Below are positions 33,112-41,243 of a DNA stretch of 63,245 nucleotides, piece after piece. The translations under genes were made by a program, and so were the position numbers. The DNA lies in assembly GCA_934489895.1 (NCBI GenBank), contig CAKSST010000010.1, positions 1 to 63,245 on the forward strand, read 5' to 3'. Below the pieces are notes generated by a model. The model did not search any database and had not been told where the DNA came from. It saw only the letters and a list, made by a program, of their open reading frames with translations. The stretch is from an uncultured Eubacteriales bacterium. GTDB taxonomy: Bacteria; Bacillota; Clostridia; Oscillospirales; Acutalibacteraceae. How positions within the stretch are numbered: position 1 is the first letter of the stretch; every line of letters starts with the position of its first letter.

Positions 33112-34269
33112 TTATTCTGAAATGGTTGAATCATCGTCATCGGGCCACTGCTTGTACTGCTTCATAATCTTTGTGATTCTGTCTGCGGGGTCAAGCAGTT
33201 TGCTGATAGAATGGTCACAGTTGATGGTGGAAACAAGCAGCGCAATATACTTTGACATATTAACGCTTACGTACCACTCACGCTCCAGAATTTCGGGCTG
33301 TGTATAAATAAGGTTGGTAGTGAAAACCTTGTCAATTATGCCGTTTTCATAAGCTTCATCAAAGCGATCGGGGCCTTCAACAAAAAGACCAAAGGTTGAA
33401 AAAATAAATATACGTCCGCAGCCCATCGATTTAAGTTTTGAAGCAATATCAATCATAGAGTCGCCTGAAGAAATCATATCGTCAACCAGGAACAAGTCCT
33501 TGCCTTTGATGTCGCTTCCCAAAAACTCGTGAGCGACGATGGGATTACGCCCGTTAACAATCACAGAATAGTTGCGTCGCTTGTAGAACATACCAAGGTC
33601 GAGCTTCAAAACGGATGAATAGTAAATGCAACGGCTCATACCTCCCTCGTCTGGGGAAACAACCATGCAATGATCACGGTCAATCTGAATGTCGGGTACG
33701 GTTTTAAGCAATGCCTTAATCATCTGATAGGTGGCTTGTACATTATCAAATCCGCCAAGAGGGATAGCATTTTGCACTCTGGGGTCGTGTGCATCAAAAG
33801 TGATAATGTTTGAAACACCCATTGCGGTAAGCTCCTGCAATGCCATTGCGCAGTCAAGAGATTCTCTTGAAACGCGGCGGTGCTGTCTGCCCTCATAGAG
33901 CATAGGCATAATGACAGTTACTCTTTTTGCTTTGCCGCCTAAGGCACCGATAACACGCTTTAAATCCTGAAAATGGTCGTCGGGACTCATTGGAACGTTT
34001 TTGCCGTACATTTTGTAGGTAACGCCGTGGTTGAAACAGTCACAGATAATGTAAACATCAAGACCCCTTGCGGTGTGGTGGAGAGTAGCCTTGCCCTCGC
34101 CTGTGCCAAAACGCGGGCAATGTGCCGAAACAACGTAGGAATGCTCCTCCGGCATACCGCGCCACTGTAAAAGATAATAGTCCACCATTGCAGAAATATC
34201 CTCGCAGCCGCGCATGCTTATGATGGCAAGATCGCCGTAGGGCGAGTGCGTGAAGTTCACTGAATTCAT
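33112..34269 (-). CDS. prs: Ribose-phosphate pyrophosphokinase
   Basis: Makes PRPP from ribose 5-phosphate and ATP, feeding purine, pyrimidine, histidine and NAD synthesis. The PRPP loop is LFLVDDMISSGDSM (about residue 265), and the divalent-cation region MPMLYEGRQHRRVSRESL aligns with the conserved family block around the flexible loop. At 385 aa it is longer than the usual 310-320 aa, with an N-terminal extension of roughly 40-50 residues. Three 11-bp direct repeats lie in its upstream region. Confidence 0.92.
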   Translation of the reverse strand: MNSVNFTHSPYGDLAIISMRGCEDISAMVDYYLLQWRGMPEEHSYVVSAHCPRFGTGEGKATLHHTARGLDVYIICDCFNHGVTYKMYGKNVPMSPDDHFQDLKRVIGALGGKAKRVTVIMPMLYEGRQHRRVSRESLDCAMALQELTAMGVSNIITFDAHDPRVQNAIPLGGFDNVQATYQMIKALLKTVPDIQIDRDHCMVVSPDEGGMSRCIYYSSVLKLDLGMFYKRRNYSVIVNGRNPIVAHEFLGSDIKGKDLFLVDDMISSGDSMIDIASKLKSMGCGRIFIFSTFGLFVEGPDRFDEAYENGIIDKVFTTNLIYTQPEILEREWYVSVNMSKYIALLVSTINCDHSISKLLDPADRITKIMKQYKQWPDDDDSTISE

Positions 34270-34289
34270 CCGACAACCTCCAGAGCGAA

Positions 34290-34322
34290 TTTTACAATAT
34301 TTTTACAATATTTTTACAATAT
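34290..34322. repeat. Three tandem 11-bp repeats upstream of prs
   Basis: Exactly three copies of TTTTACAATAT in a row. The period is about one helical turn. The repeats lie 20-50 bases upstream of the prs start codon on its template side and may be a regulator site or merely slippage. Confidence 0.7.
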
Positions 34323-34424
34323 TATAATAGCATAGATTACTGCAAAAGTGAAGCAATTTTTTGGGGATTTTACAATAATTATTAATATTCGACAAATTAT
34401 GATCGAATACAGATTAATTTATGA

Positions 34425-34453
34425 TTGATAATGTATTGGTACTTTGGTATAAT
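34425..34453 (+). promoter_or_regulatory. Promoter of the thyX operon
   Basis: TTGATA and TATAAT are separated by 17 bases. Confidence 0.75.
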
Positions 34454-34501
34454 GAAATTAATATTATGTGCTAAAATTTTTGTACTGAAAAGAGGAGTAT
34501 T

Positions 34502-35275
34502 ATGGTAACCGTAACACTCATTTCACACACACCCGACCCCGAAAAAACTGTGGCCGCCGCCGCAAAGCTTTGTTATTCACAAACAGGCGTTGTTAATATT
34601 CTTGACGGCCTTACCGAGGAAAAAACAGCCGCCTTTACCCGCATGCTTGCAGATATTGGACATGAAAGTCCGCTTGAACATGCAAGCTTTACCTTTGGTA
34701 TTGAGGGAGTTTCGCGTGCGCTGCTTGCACAGATAACCCGCCACAGAATAGCATCATATTCTGTTCAAAGCCAGCGTTATGTGCGTAACGGCAGCTTTGA
34801 GTTTGTGACTCCGCCCGAGATTGCAGATGTGCCCGAGGCAATAGAACTGTTCCGGGAAGCGATGCAAAAGGATCAGGAGTATTATGATAAGCTAACAGAA
34901 ATTCTGATGGTTAAGCACCAAAAGGACTTTTTGGCTCAGGGCATGGACGAAAAGGCCGCCCGCAAAGCCGCAGAAAAAAAGGCTATTGAGGATGCCCGTT
35001 TTGTTTTACCCAACGCTTGCGAAACCAAAATGGTTGTTACAATGAACGCACGCAGTCTGCTTAACTTTTTCAACCACCGCTGCTGTAACCGCGCACAGTG
35101 GGAGATAAGAGATGTCGCAAATAAGATGCTGCAGCTTGTAAGTGCAGTTGCGCCCAACCTTTTTGCCGCAGCAGGTCCGTCTTGCGTGGCTGGCGCCTGC
35201 CCTGAGGGCAAAATGTCCTGCAAGAAGGCAATACAGATGCGCGAATTTTATAAGAATTTAAAGAACGGGGATTGA
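34502..35275 (+). CDS. thyX: Flavin-dependent thymidylate synthase
   Basis: FAD-dependent conversion of dUMP to dTMP using methylenetetrahydrofolate and NADPH. The ThyX signature RHRIASYSVQSQRY lies at about residues 80-93. At 257 aa it is a little longer than the usual 210-250 aa, with a Lys/Glu-rich insert (about 140-165). It is first in a run with tmk, a DJ-1-like gene and the folate enzyme 5-FTHF cyclo-ligase, so thymidylate and folate functions are grouped. Confidence 0.95.
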   Translation: MVTVTLISHTPDPEKTVAAAAKLCYSQTGVVNILDGLTEEKTAAFTRMLADIGHESPLEHASFTFGIEGVSRALLAQITRHRIASYSVQSQRYVRNGSFEFVTPPEIADVPEAIELFREAMQKDQEYYDKLTEILMVKHQKDFLAQGMDEKAARKAAEKKAIEDARFVLPNACETKMVVTMNARSLLNFFNHRCCNRAQWEIRDVANKMLQLVSAVAPNLFAAAGPSCVAGACPEGKMSCKKAIQMREFYKNLKNGD

Positions 35276-35278
35276 TTG

Positions 35279-35953
35279 ATGGGTACCCTTATCGTTATTG
35301 AAGGTCTTGACGGCTGCGGCAAATCCACCCAACTGGAAATATTATGTAAAAGACTCAAAGATGCAGGCAAATCTGTAAAAGAGGTTTCTTTTCCCGATTA
35401 TGACGCGCCCTCTTGCGCGCCTATAAAAATGTATCTTGCGGGTGAGTTTGGCACCAAACCGGGCGATGTAAACGCTTATGCGGCATCCTCTTTTTATGCG
35501 GTTGACCGTTTTTCTTCCTATAAAAGAAACTGGGAGCGGTTTTATAAGGACGGTGGCACTGTGGTTTGCGGCAGATATGTTACATCAAACGCAGTACATC
35601 AGGCATCAAAAATGGAAGCTGACAAGCAGGACTCATTTTTAGATTGGCTTGTCGACTATGAGTATAATAAAATAGGTATTCCCGCGCCAGACCTTGTAAT
35701 TTTCCTTGATATGCCGAATGAAGCATCTAAAAAAATGCTTGAAAATCGCTATAAGGGCGATATGGCAAAAAAGGACATTCACGAAAGGGATGAGGCATAC
35801 CGCAATGCCTGTCAGGATGCGGCAAGGTATGCAGCAAAAAAATGGGGATGGATAACCGTTAAATGTACGGACGGTGATACTATCCGCACAATTGATGATA
35901 TTGCTGATGAAATTTTCAGTATAGTAACAAAATATTTGAACGGAGAGTTTTAA
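35279..35953 (+). CDS. tmk: Thymidylate kinase
   Basis: Phosphorylates dTMP to dTDP with ATP. The P-loop GLDGCGKST lies at residues 9-17, the DR(F/Y) motif is VDRFSSYK, and the lid region contains MAKKDIHERDEAY. 224 aa. ATG 35279 starts 3 bases after the thyX stop, with GGGG upstream; the TTG at 35276 is less likely. It directly uses the product of ThyX. Confidence 0.93.
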   Translation: MGTLIVIEGLDGCGKSTQLEILCKRLKDAGKSVKEVSFPDYDAPSCAPIKMYLAGEFGTKPGDVNAYAASSFYAVDRFSSYKRNWERFYKDGGTVVCGRYVTSNAVHQASKMEADKQDSFLDWLVDYEYNKIGIPAPDLVIFLDMPNEASKKMLENRYKGDMAKKDIHERDEAYRNACQDAARYAAKKWGWITVKCTDGDTIRTIDDIADEIFSIVTKYLNGEF

Positions 35954-36496
35954 GTGATATATATGTTTTTGGCAAACGGCTTTGAGGAAACCGAAGCCAT
36001 AGTGCCGCTTGATATAATGCGCCGTGCAGGTGTTGAGGTTAAAACCGTAGGTATCGGCGCAAAAACCGTTACAGGCTCACACGGTATTGCCGTTACGGCA
36101 GACCTTGCAGAAAACGAAATTGATTTTGATAGTCTTTGCGGTGTTGTACTGCCCGGCGGTATGCCCGGTACTATAAACTTAGCTTCAAGCAAAACAGTAA
36201 ATACGGCTATTGAAAAGGCAGCTAAAAAAGGCGATTTGATTGCGGCAATATGTGCAGCGCCCAGCATTCTGGGTGAAAAAGGCTTGCTTTGCGGTAAGCG
36301 CGCTACCTGCTACCCCGGATATGAAGAAAAGCTGCTTGGTGCCACTTTTACAGGAACACCCATAGTGGCAGACGGTAATGTAATTACCGCCTGGGGAGCG
36401 GGTGCTGCTGTGCGCTTCGGCTTTACAATAGTTGAATTTTTGTGCGGCAAGGAAAAAGCCGAAGCCCTGGAGGCATTGTTCAAATGCGCAGGGTAG
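35954..36496 (+). CDS. DJ-1/PfpI-family protein (YajL/ThiJ-like)
   Basis: A 180-aa member of the DJ-1/ThiJ family. The conserved acid in NGFEETEAIVPLDIMRRAG (Glu near residue 12) and the nucleophile elbow AAICAAPSILGEKGLL (Cys near residue 99) are present. Proposed roles of the family include glyoxalase or deglycase activity and redox protection; the exact role is unsettled. I use GTG 35954 with GGAGAG at 35942-35947; ATG 35963 is an alternative. The 3' end overlaps the next gene by 13 bases. Confidence 0.88.
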   Translation: MIYMFLANGFEETEAIVPLDIMRRAGVEVKTVGIGAKTVTGSHGIAVTADLAENEIDFDSLCGVVLPGGMPGTINLASSKTVNTAIEKAAKKGDLIAAICAAPSILGEKGLLCGKRATCYPGYEEKLLGATFTGTPIVADGNVITAWGAGAAVRFGFTIVEFLCGKEKAEALEALFKCAG

Positions 36497-37107
36497 ATAT
36501 AAGGGAATATAAGCAGGAAATACGTACCCGCGGCAGAGCATTACGTGCTGAGCTTGATAAGGAGCAGCGCGCGGTTTTAGATTTTAAAATTGCAAACAAT
36601 GTGCGTAAGCTGTATCAGTACGGCCCCTGCAAAACGGTTATGATATATGTTTCAACACCGATTGAAATAAATACCGTTCCCATAATCCAAATGGCTTTTG
36701 CTGACGGTAAGCGCGTTGCGGTGCCAAGATGCATACCGGGAACCCGTAAGATGGAATTTTATTATATAACCTCGCTTGACGATTTAGAGCCCGGTTCTTT
36801 CTCGGTTATGGAGCCAAAAGACGATATGCCAATGCTGACCGACTTTGATAAATGCCTTATGATAATGCCCGGCATACAATTTGACACAAACGGCTACCGC
36901 ATTGGCTACGGCAAGGGATATTATGACAGGTATATGGCAAAATACACAGGCTTTTCTGCGGGGCTGTGCTATGATTGGGAGCTGCGCAGACATCTTTGTC
37001 ATGGCAGGTTTGACCGTCCCGTAAGCGCGGTGGTTACAGACAGCCATATAAGAACCTGCAAATTGCCCAAACCCACTATAAGAAAGGAAACAGATTATAA
37101 TGGATGA
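36484..37107 (+). CDS. 5-formyltetrahydrofolate cyclo-ligase
   Basis: ATP-dependent conversion of 5-formyl-THF to 5,10-methenyl-THF, returning folate to the one-carbon pool. Family features: an N-terminal basic helix (REYKQEIRTRGRALRAELDK), YVSTPIEINT, VPRCIPGTRKMEFY and the C-terminal MIMPGIQFDTNGYRIGYGKGYYDRY signature (shown here in two parts: IMPGIQFD and GYGKGYYDRY). About 207 aa. ATG 36484 is preceded by GGAGG and overlaps the DJ-1 gene; mltG in turn overlaps its 3' end by 8 bases. Confidence 0.92.
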   Translation: MRRVDIREYKQEIRTRGRALRAELDKEQRAVLDFKIANNVRKLYQYGPCKTVMIYVSTPIEINTVPIIQMAFADGKRVAVPRCIPGTRKMEFYYITSLDDLEPGSFSVMEPKDDMPMLTDFDKCLMIMPGIQFDTNGYRIGYGKGYYDRYMAKYTGFSAGLCYDWELRRHLCHGRFDRPVSAVVTDSHIRTCKLPKPTIRKETDYNG

Positions 37108-38278
37108 TAACAAAAGAGAAAACAATGAGATAAACAGCGATTCGCTGCCCGACAGCTCTGACGATTTTGTTATAGGCTCCGGCTTTAAGGTTGACGATAC
37201 AATTGAGCATGACCAAAAGCCTATGCCTGTAAAGAAAAAAAGACAAAAAAGCGGATGTTTAAAGGCGGTAGGCTGGCTTGCCTGTCTTGGTATTATTGCG
37301 GTTTTGCTTGCAACCACAATAATTTTGTTTGTGTCTGATTATTTTGGCATTGGTATAGGACGCGGCGTTGACTGCGTGGTTGAAATAAAGCAGGGTATGG
37401 GCACAAAACAGATTGCCGAAGTCTTAAAGGAAGAAAATGCGGTAAGCAGTTCCTTTTTATTCCGTGTTTATTCAAAATTAAAGGGTTATGACGGTACATA
37501 TAAATACGGCGTTTATACCTTTAATAATGAAATAGGATATGAAGCAATTGCACATATGCTTCAAACGGACGGAGCAAAGGCAGAAACCGCAACCGTTAAA
37601 ATTCCGGAAGGCGCAACAATTGACGAAATTGCAAAGCTTCTGGAGCAGGCGGGTGTGTGTTCTGCATCCCAGTTCCGTTCAGCCGTCAGAAACACAGAAT
37701 TCAAGGACGAGCTTATTGAACAAATTCCCGTGCAAGAAGTGTATTACAGGCTTGAGGGATATCTATTCCCTGATACATACAATTTTTTCTCCTATGATAA
37801 CGGCGCAGAATGTGCCCAGCTTGCTGTACGAAAAATGGTAGAACAGACGCTGAAAAAAATTACGCCGGATATGCGTAAAAAAGCCCAGGACATGGGTTAT
37901 ACCGTACATGAGGTTTTAACAATGGCTTCAATTGTTGAGCTTGAAGCAAGCGGCACAAAAAGTGAAATGCACAATGTTGCGGCGGTGTTTTATAACCGAT
38001 TATCCTGGGACGAGCCTAAATTGCTCGGCTCTTCACCTACGGCAGAGTACCCCTACGGCAATGGCAGATATGACACAAACAAAACTCAAGGCTTACCACC
38101 GGGACCGCTTTGCGCGCCCAGCCTTAACGCAATAAATGCGGCGCTTGAGCCTACAGAGAATTTTGCATATACATACTTTGTTACCGACTCAAATATGGAC
38201 TTTTACTATACAAAAAGCTTGAGCGAGCATCAAGCAACCATAAAATCACTAAAACTTAAAGGAATGTGGATAGGCTGA
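37100..38278 (+). CDS. mltG: Endolytic transglycosylase MltG (YceG-like)
   Basis: Membrane-bound lytic transglycosylase that cuts nascent glycan strands and limits peptidoglycan chain length. 392 aa: an acidic cytoplasmic N terminus (1-55), one membrane segment (about 60-82), a LysM-like subdomain (about 95-180), then the YceG catalytic domain with LEGYLFPDTYNF, the catalytic Glu in MASIVELEAS, NVAAVFYNRL, SSPTAEYPYG and LPPGPLCAPSLNAI. The order mltG then U32 peptidase is found in other Firmicutes (yrrL region). Confidence 0.94.
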   Translation: MDDNKRENNEINSDSLPDSSDDFVIGSGFKVDDTIEHDQKPMPVKKKRQKSGCLKAVGWLACLGIIAVLLATTIILFVSDYFGIGIGRGVDCVVEIKQGMGTKQIAEVLKEENAVSSSFLFRVYSKLKGYDGTYKYGVYTFNNEIGYEAIAHMLQTDGAKAETATVKIPEGATIDEIAKLLEQAGVCSASQFRSAVRNTEFKDELIEQIPVQEVYYRLEGYLFPDTYNFFSYDNGAECAQLAVRKMVEQTLKKITPDMRKKAQDMGYTVHEVLTMASIVELEASGTKSEMHNVAAVFYNRLSWDEPKLLGSSPTAEYPYGNGRYDTNKTQGLPPGPLCAPSLNAINAALEPTENFAYTYFVTDSNMDFYYTKSLSEHQATIKSLKLKGMWIG

Positions 38279-39495
38279 TGAAGAAAATACCCGAACTGCT
38301 TTGTCCTGCGGGCGATGCAGAACAGCTTAAAGCGTCGGTAGAATATGGAGCCGATGCGGTATACCTTGCAGGACAGGCCTACGGAATGAGAGCGGGTGCG
38401 GGCAATTTTGACACCTGCGAAATGAAAGCTGCGGTTCAGTATGCACACAGCCGCGGTGTTAAGGTGTATGTAACCTGCAACATTGTTCCTACCAATGAAG
38501 AAATTAATCATATTGAAGAGTTCTTAAAATCCTGCGCTGATGCTGGTGTTGATGCCTTTATTATAAGCGATATGGGGGTATTGACCGCAGCAAAGACCGC
38601 AGCGCCGCAGGTGCCCATACACATCTCTGTACAGGCGGGTATTGTCAACTGGATGTCGGCAAAAACCTTTTATGAGCTTGGCGCAAAAAGGGTTGTGCTT
38701 GCTCGTGAACTTTCTTTTGGAGAAATAGCCGAGATACGCGAAAAAGTGCCTGCCGATTTAGAGATTGAATGCTTTGTACACGGAGCAGTCTGTGTTTCTT
38801 TTTCGGCAAGATGTCTGTTGTCTGCTTATATGACAGGGCGTGATGCTAACCGCGGCGACTGCGCGCAGTCTTGCCGTTGGAGTTATTCTTTAATGGAGGA
38901 AAAACGTCCCGGTCAATACTTTGATATTACCGAAAGCGATAAGGGAACCCATATTCTTAATGCTGATGATATGTGTATGGCAGCTTATATTGATAAGCTT
39001 TGTGCCGCAGGTATTGACAGCATAAAAATTGAGGGCAGGGCAAAAAGCGGTTATTATGCCGCCGTTTGCTCTAACGCATACCGCTGCGCGTTGGACTCTT
39101 ATGCAAATGCTGATGGTGAGTGGCAGTTGCCGCAGTGGATTGCTGAGGAGCTTGAGAAAATAAGCCACCGCCGATATTCGACAGGCTTTTATTTTGGCAG
39201 ACCTACCGCCGCGCAAAACTTTGCTACGGCATCCTATGTGCGCTCGTATTCTGTTGCCGCAGTGGTAAGCGGATATAAAGACGGTATGGTAGAGGCAATA
39301 CTTAAAAACAAATTTCCTGCAGAAACAGAGCTTGACGCTCTTATTGCGGGCGAGCAGCCTTATTTTTTTAAAGCTGACCCGCTTTTAGATGAAAAAGGCA
39401 ATCCCCTTGAAGATGCCTGCCATCCAATGATGATTATTAAAATACCTTGTGAGCGGGAATTGCCCGTTGGAACAATGCTGAGAATGAAAGTGTAG
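38278..39495 (+). CDS. U32-family protein, probable tRNA hydroxylation enzyme
   Basis: A 405-aa U32 family protein. Family blocks are visible: ELLCPAGDAEQLKASVEYGADAVYLAGQ, FVHGAVCVSFSARCLLSAYMTGRDANRGDCAQSCRW (seen here in pieces FVHGAVCVSFS and NRGDCAQSCRW), DDMCMAAYIDKL, GIDSIKIEGRAKS. The Cys cluster is expected to bind a metal or cluster. Family members next to mltG are linked to prephenate-dependent 5-hydroxyuridine formation in tRNA (TrhP), so that is the best guess. Its ATG overlaps the mltG stop (TGATG). Confidence 0.88.
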   Translation: MKKIPELLCPAGDAEQLKASVEYGADAVYLAGQAYGMRAGAGNFDTCEMKAAVQYAHSRGVKVYVTCNIVPTNEEINHIEEFLKSCADAGVDAFIISDMGVLTAAKTAAPQVPIHISVQAGIVNWMSAKTFYELGAKRVVLARELSFGEIAEIREKVPADLEIECFVHGAVCVSFSARCLLSAYMTGRDANRGDCAQSCRWSYSLMEEKRPGQYFDITESDKGTHILNADDMCMAAYIDKLCAAGIDSIKIEGRAKSGYYAAVCSNAYRCALDSYANADGEWQLPQWIAEELEKISHRRYSTGFYFGRPTAAQNFATASYVRSYSVAAVVSGYKDGMVEAILKNKFPAETELDALIAGEQPYFFKADPLLDEKGNPLEDACHPMMIIKIPCERELPVGTMLRMKV

Positions 39496-39514
39496 AATAG
39501 AGTATAAAGTAAAT

Positions 39515-39561
39515 AATTCCTCCGAATTCCGTCAATGCTATGGAATGAGGGGGAATTTTTT
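39515..39561 (+). terminator. Terminator containing the next gene's ribosome site
   Basis: Arms AATTCCTCCGAATTCC (39515-39530) and GGAATGAGGGGGAATT (39542-39557) pair with one G.U and a small internal loop, followed by TTTTT. The right arm contains GAGGGGG, the Shine-Dalgarno site of the PBP gene at 39562, so the fold would both end the upstream operon and mask that site. Confidence 0.65.
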
Positions 39562-41175
39562 ATGAAAAAAAACTTTGAACATACCTTCAGCAGACGGGGC
39601 ATTGGGCTGTTTGTTGTAATATTACTGCTGATGCTGGTTTGTATTTTAAGAATATATGTGTTGTGCAGCAGAGCAATTGCTGCAAGCAGTAACCAAAGCA
39701 ACACAATATCACTTAACATATGTGAACTCCGCGGCAATATTTTTGATGCGAATATGTTGTCATTAACGGGCAATAAAATAACGCAAATGGCGGCAATAAC
39801 AAATCAGCCGCAGGATATAATGGCATTAACAAAAATTCTAAAAGGGCAAGAGCTCCAAGCGGCAATAGAGCGTTTAAATGACGGCAAGCCTATACTTGTT
39901 GAAGCACCAGACACAAGCAACTCGGCTATTACGATTGCAAGGGTAGAGCACAGCTCCGATAATATGCTGGCAAAGCATATTTTGGGCTATGTAGGCGCAA
40001 GCGGACATGGGGTAAGCGGAATTGAAGCGGCTTGCGACAGTATGCTTTATAAAGGCGACAAATTGAAGCTGGTGTACTCGGTTGACGGGCATGGGCAGCT
40101 GCTTTTGGGAGTAAAGCCGCAGCTTGTCGGAGACACCTCTGTTTATAACGACGGTGTGGCGCTGACTATTGACAGCCGTATACAAAGCGTTGCTGAAAAT
40201 GCAATGCAAAATATAAAACGCGGCGCGGCTGTAGTTTTTGAGGTAAAAAGCGGCAAAATACGTGCTATGGTAAGCCGTCCCGATTATGACCCAACAGATG
40301 TCTCGCAAAGTCTTGAAAGCAAAGACTCTCCCTTAATAAACCGCGCATTGTATGCTTATAATGTAGGCTCGGTTTTTAAACCCTGTATAGCCGCAGCGGC
40401 AATAGAACAGGGCACATATCTTAACTTGCATTATACCTGTACGGGCAGCAGTACAATAGGCGGGCGCGTTTTTAACTGTAACCTTGAAGAAGGACACGGC
40501 TATATAGACTTAAAGCAGGCGCTTACACATTCCTGTAACACCTTTTTTTATGAGCTGGCGCAGCGTTGCGGAGCAAACGCCATTTATAGTATGGCAAAGC
40601 AGTTTAATTTCGGAAACACGGTAAGCCTTGCCGACGGTATTACAACACAAAACGGCAGACTTACAAGTCTTACAGATTTAAGCGCGTCAGATGCTACCGT
40701 TGCCAATTTTGCAATAGGGCAGGGTGACATATTGCTCTCGCCCGTTGCGGTGGGCTATATGTATTGTGCAATAGCAGGGGACGGCACATACAGCGTATAT
40801 CCGATTGTTGAAGGGCAGGTTATGAATACTAAGCTTATAACTCCCCATAAACGAGTAAACGCTACCCGTGTAATGAGCACACAAACGGCAGACAAATTGC
40901 GTGAATATCTTATTAATGCCGTAAACAACGGCACAGGTAGGCTGGCACTTCCCAAAAGCTGTACGGCAGGCGGCAAAACTGCAACTGCGCAAACGGGCTG
41001 GCTTGATGAGAACGGCAACAGCGTAACTCAGGGTTGGTTTTGCGGTTTTTTCCCAGCCCAAAATCCGCAGTATGTCGCGGTAATACTTGCGGAAGATGTG
41101 GCGTCGGGCGGAAGTGTCTGTGCACCTGTATTTTCCGCCCTTGCAGACGGCATTTGCGCACTCGATTTAAGTTGA
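39562..41175 (+). CDS. Class B penicillin-binding protein (SpoVD/FtsI-like transpeptidase)
   Basis: A 537-aa transpeptidase with one N-terminal membrane anchor (about 14-35), a short pedestal domain (about 50-200) and a C-terminal transpeptidase domain. Active-site motifs: S-x-x-K as SVFK at 270-273, S-x-N as SCN at 324-326, and KTA at 472-474 (GGKTATAQTGW) where KTG is usual. The anaerobe-type short form without PASTA domains could serve division, elongation or the spore cortex; the sequence does not decide. The ATG lies 9 bases after GAGGGGG. Confidence 0.88.
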   Translation: MKKNFEHTFSRRGIGLFVVILLLMLVCILRIYVLCSRAIAASSNQSNTISLNICELRGNIFDANMLSLTGNKITQMAAITNQPQDIMALTKILKGQELQAAIERLNDGKPILVEAPDTSNSAITIARVEHSSDNMLAKHILGYVGASGHGVSGIEAACDSMLYKGDKLKLVYSVDGHGQLLLGVKPQLVGDTSVYNDGVALTIDSRIQSVAENAMQNIKRGAAVVFEVKSGKIRAMVSRPDYDPTDVSQSLESKDSPLINRALYAYNVGSVFKPCIAAAAIEQGTYLNLHYTCTGSSTIGGRVFNCNLEEGHGYIDLKQALTHSCNTFFYELAQRCGANAIYSMAKQFNFGNTVSLADGITTQNGRLTSLTDLSASDATVANFAIGQGDILLSPVAVGYMYCAIAGDGTYSVYPIVEGQVMNTKLITPHKRVNATRVMSTQTADKLREYLINAVNNGTGRLALPKSCTAGGKTATAQTGWLDENGNSVTQGWFCGFFPAQNPQYVAVILAEDVASGGSVCAPVFSALADGICALDLS

Positions 41176-41200
41176 CAAAGAAAGACGGTAAGTATATAAT
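41172..41200 (+). promoter_or_regulatory. Consensus promoter of the alaS operon
   Basis: TTGACA and TATAAT separated by 17 bases, a perfect sigma-A match. The -35 box overlaps the stop codon of the PBP gene. The leader is about 35 bases, too short for a T-box. Confidence 0.85.
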
Positions 41201-41243
41201 TATCTGGTAAATATTAATATATTAATACAAGGACGTTTTATTT

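Noticed and set aside
41176..41243. T-box leader for alaS
   Set aside because: Only about 35-65 bases separate the consensus promoter from the ATG, and no T-box sequence or terminator is present.
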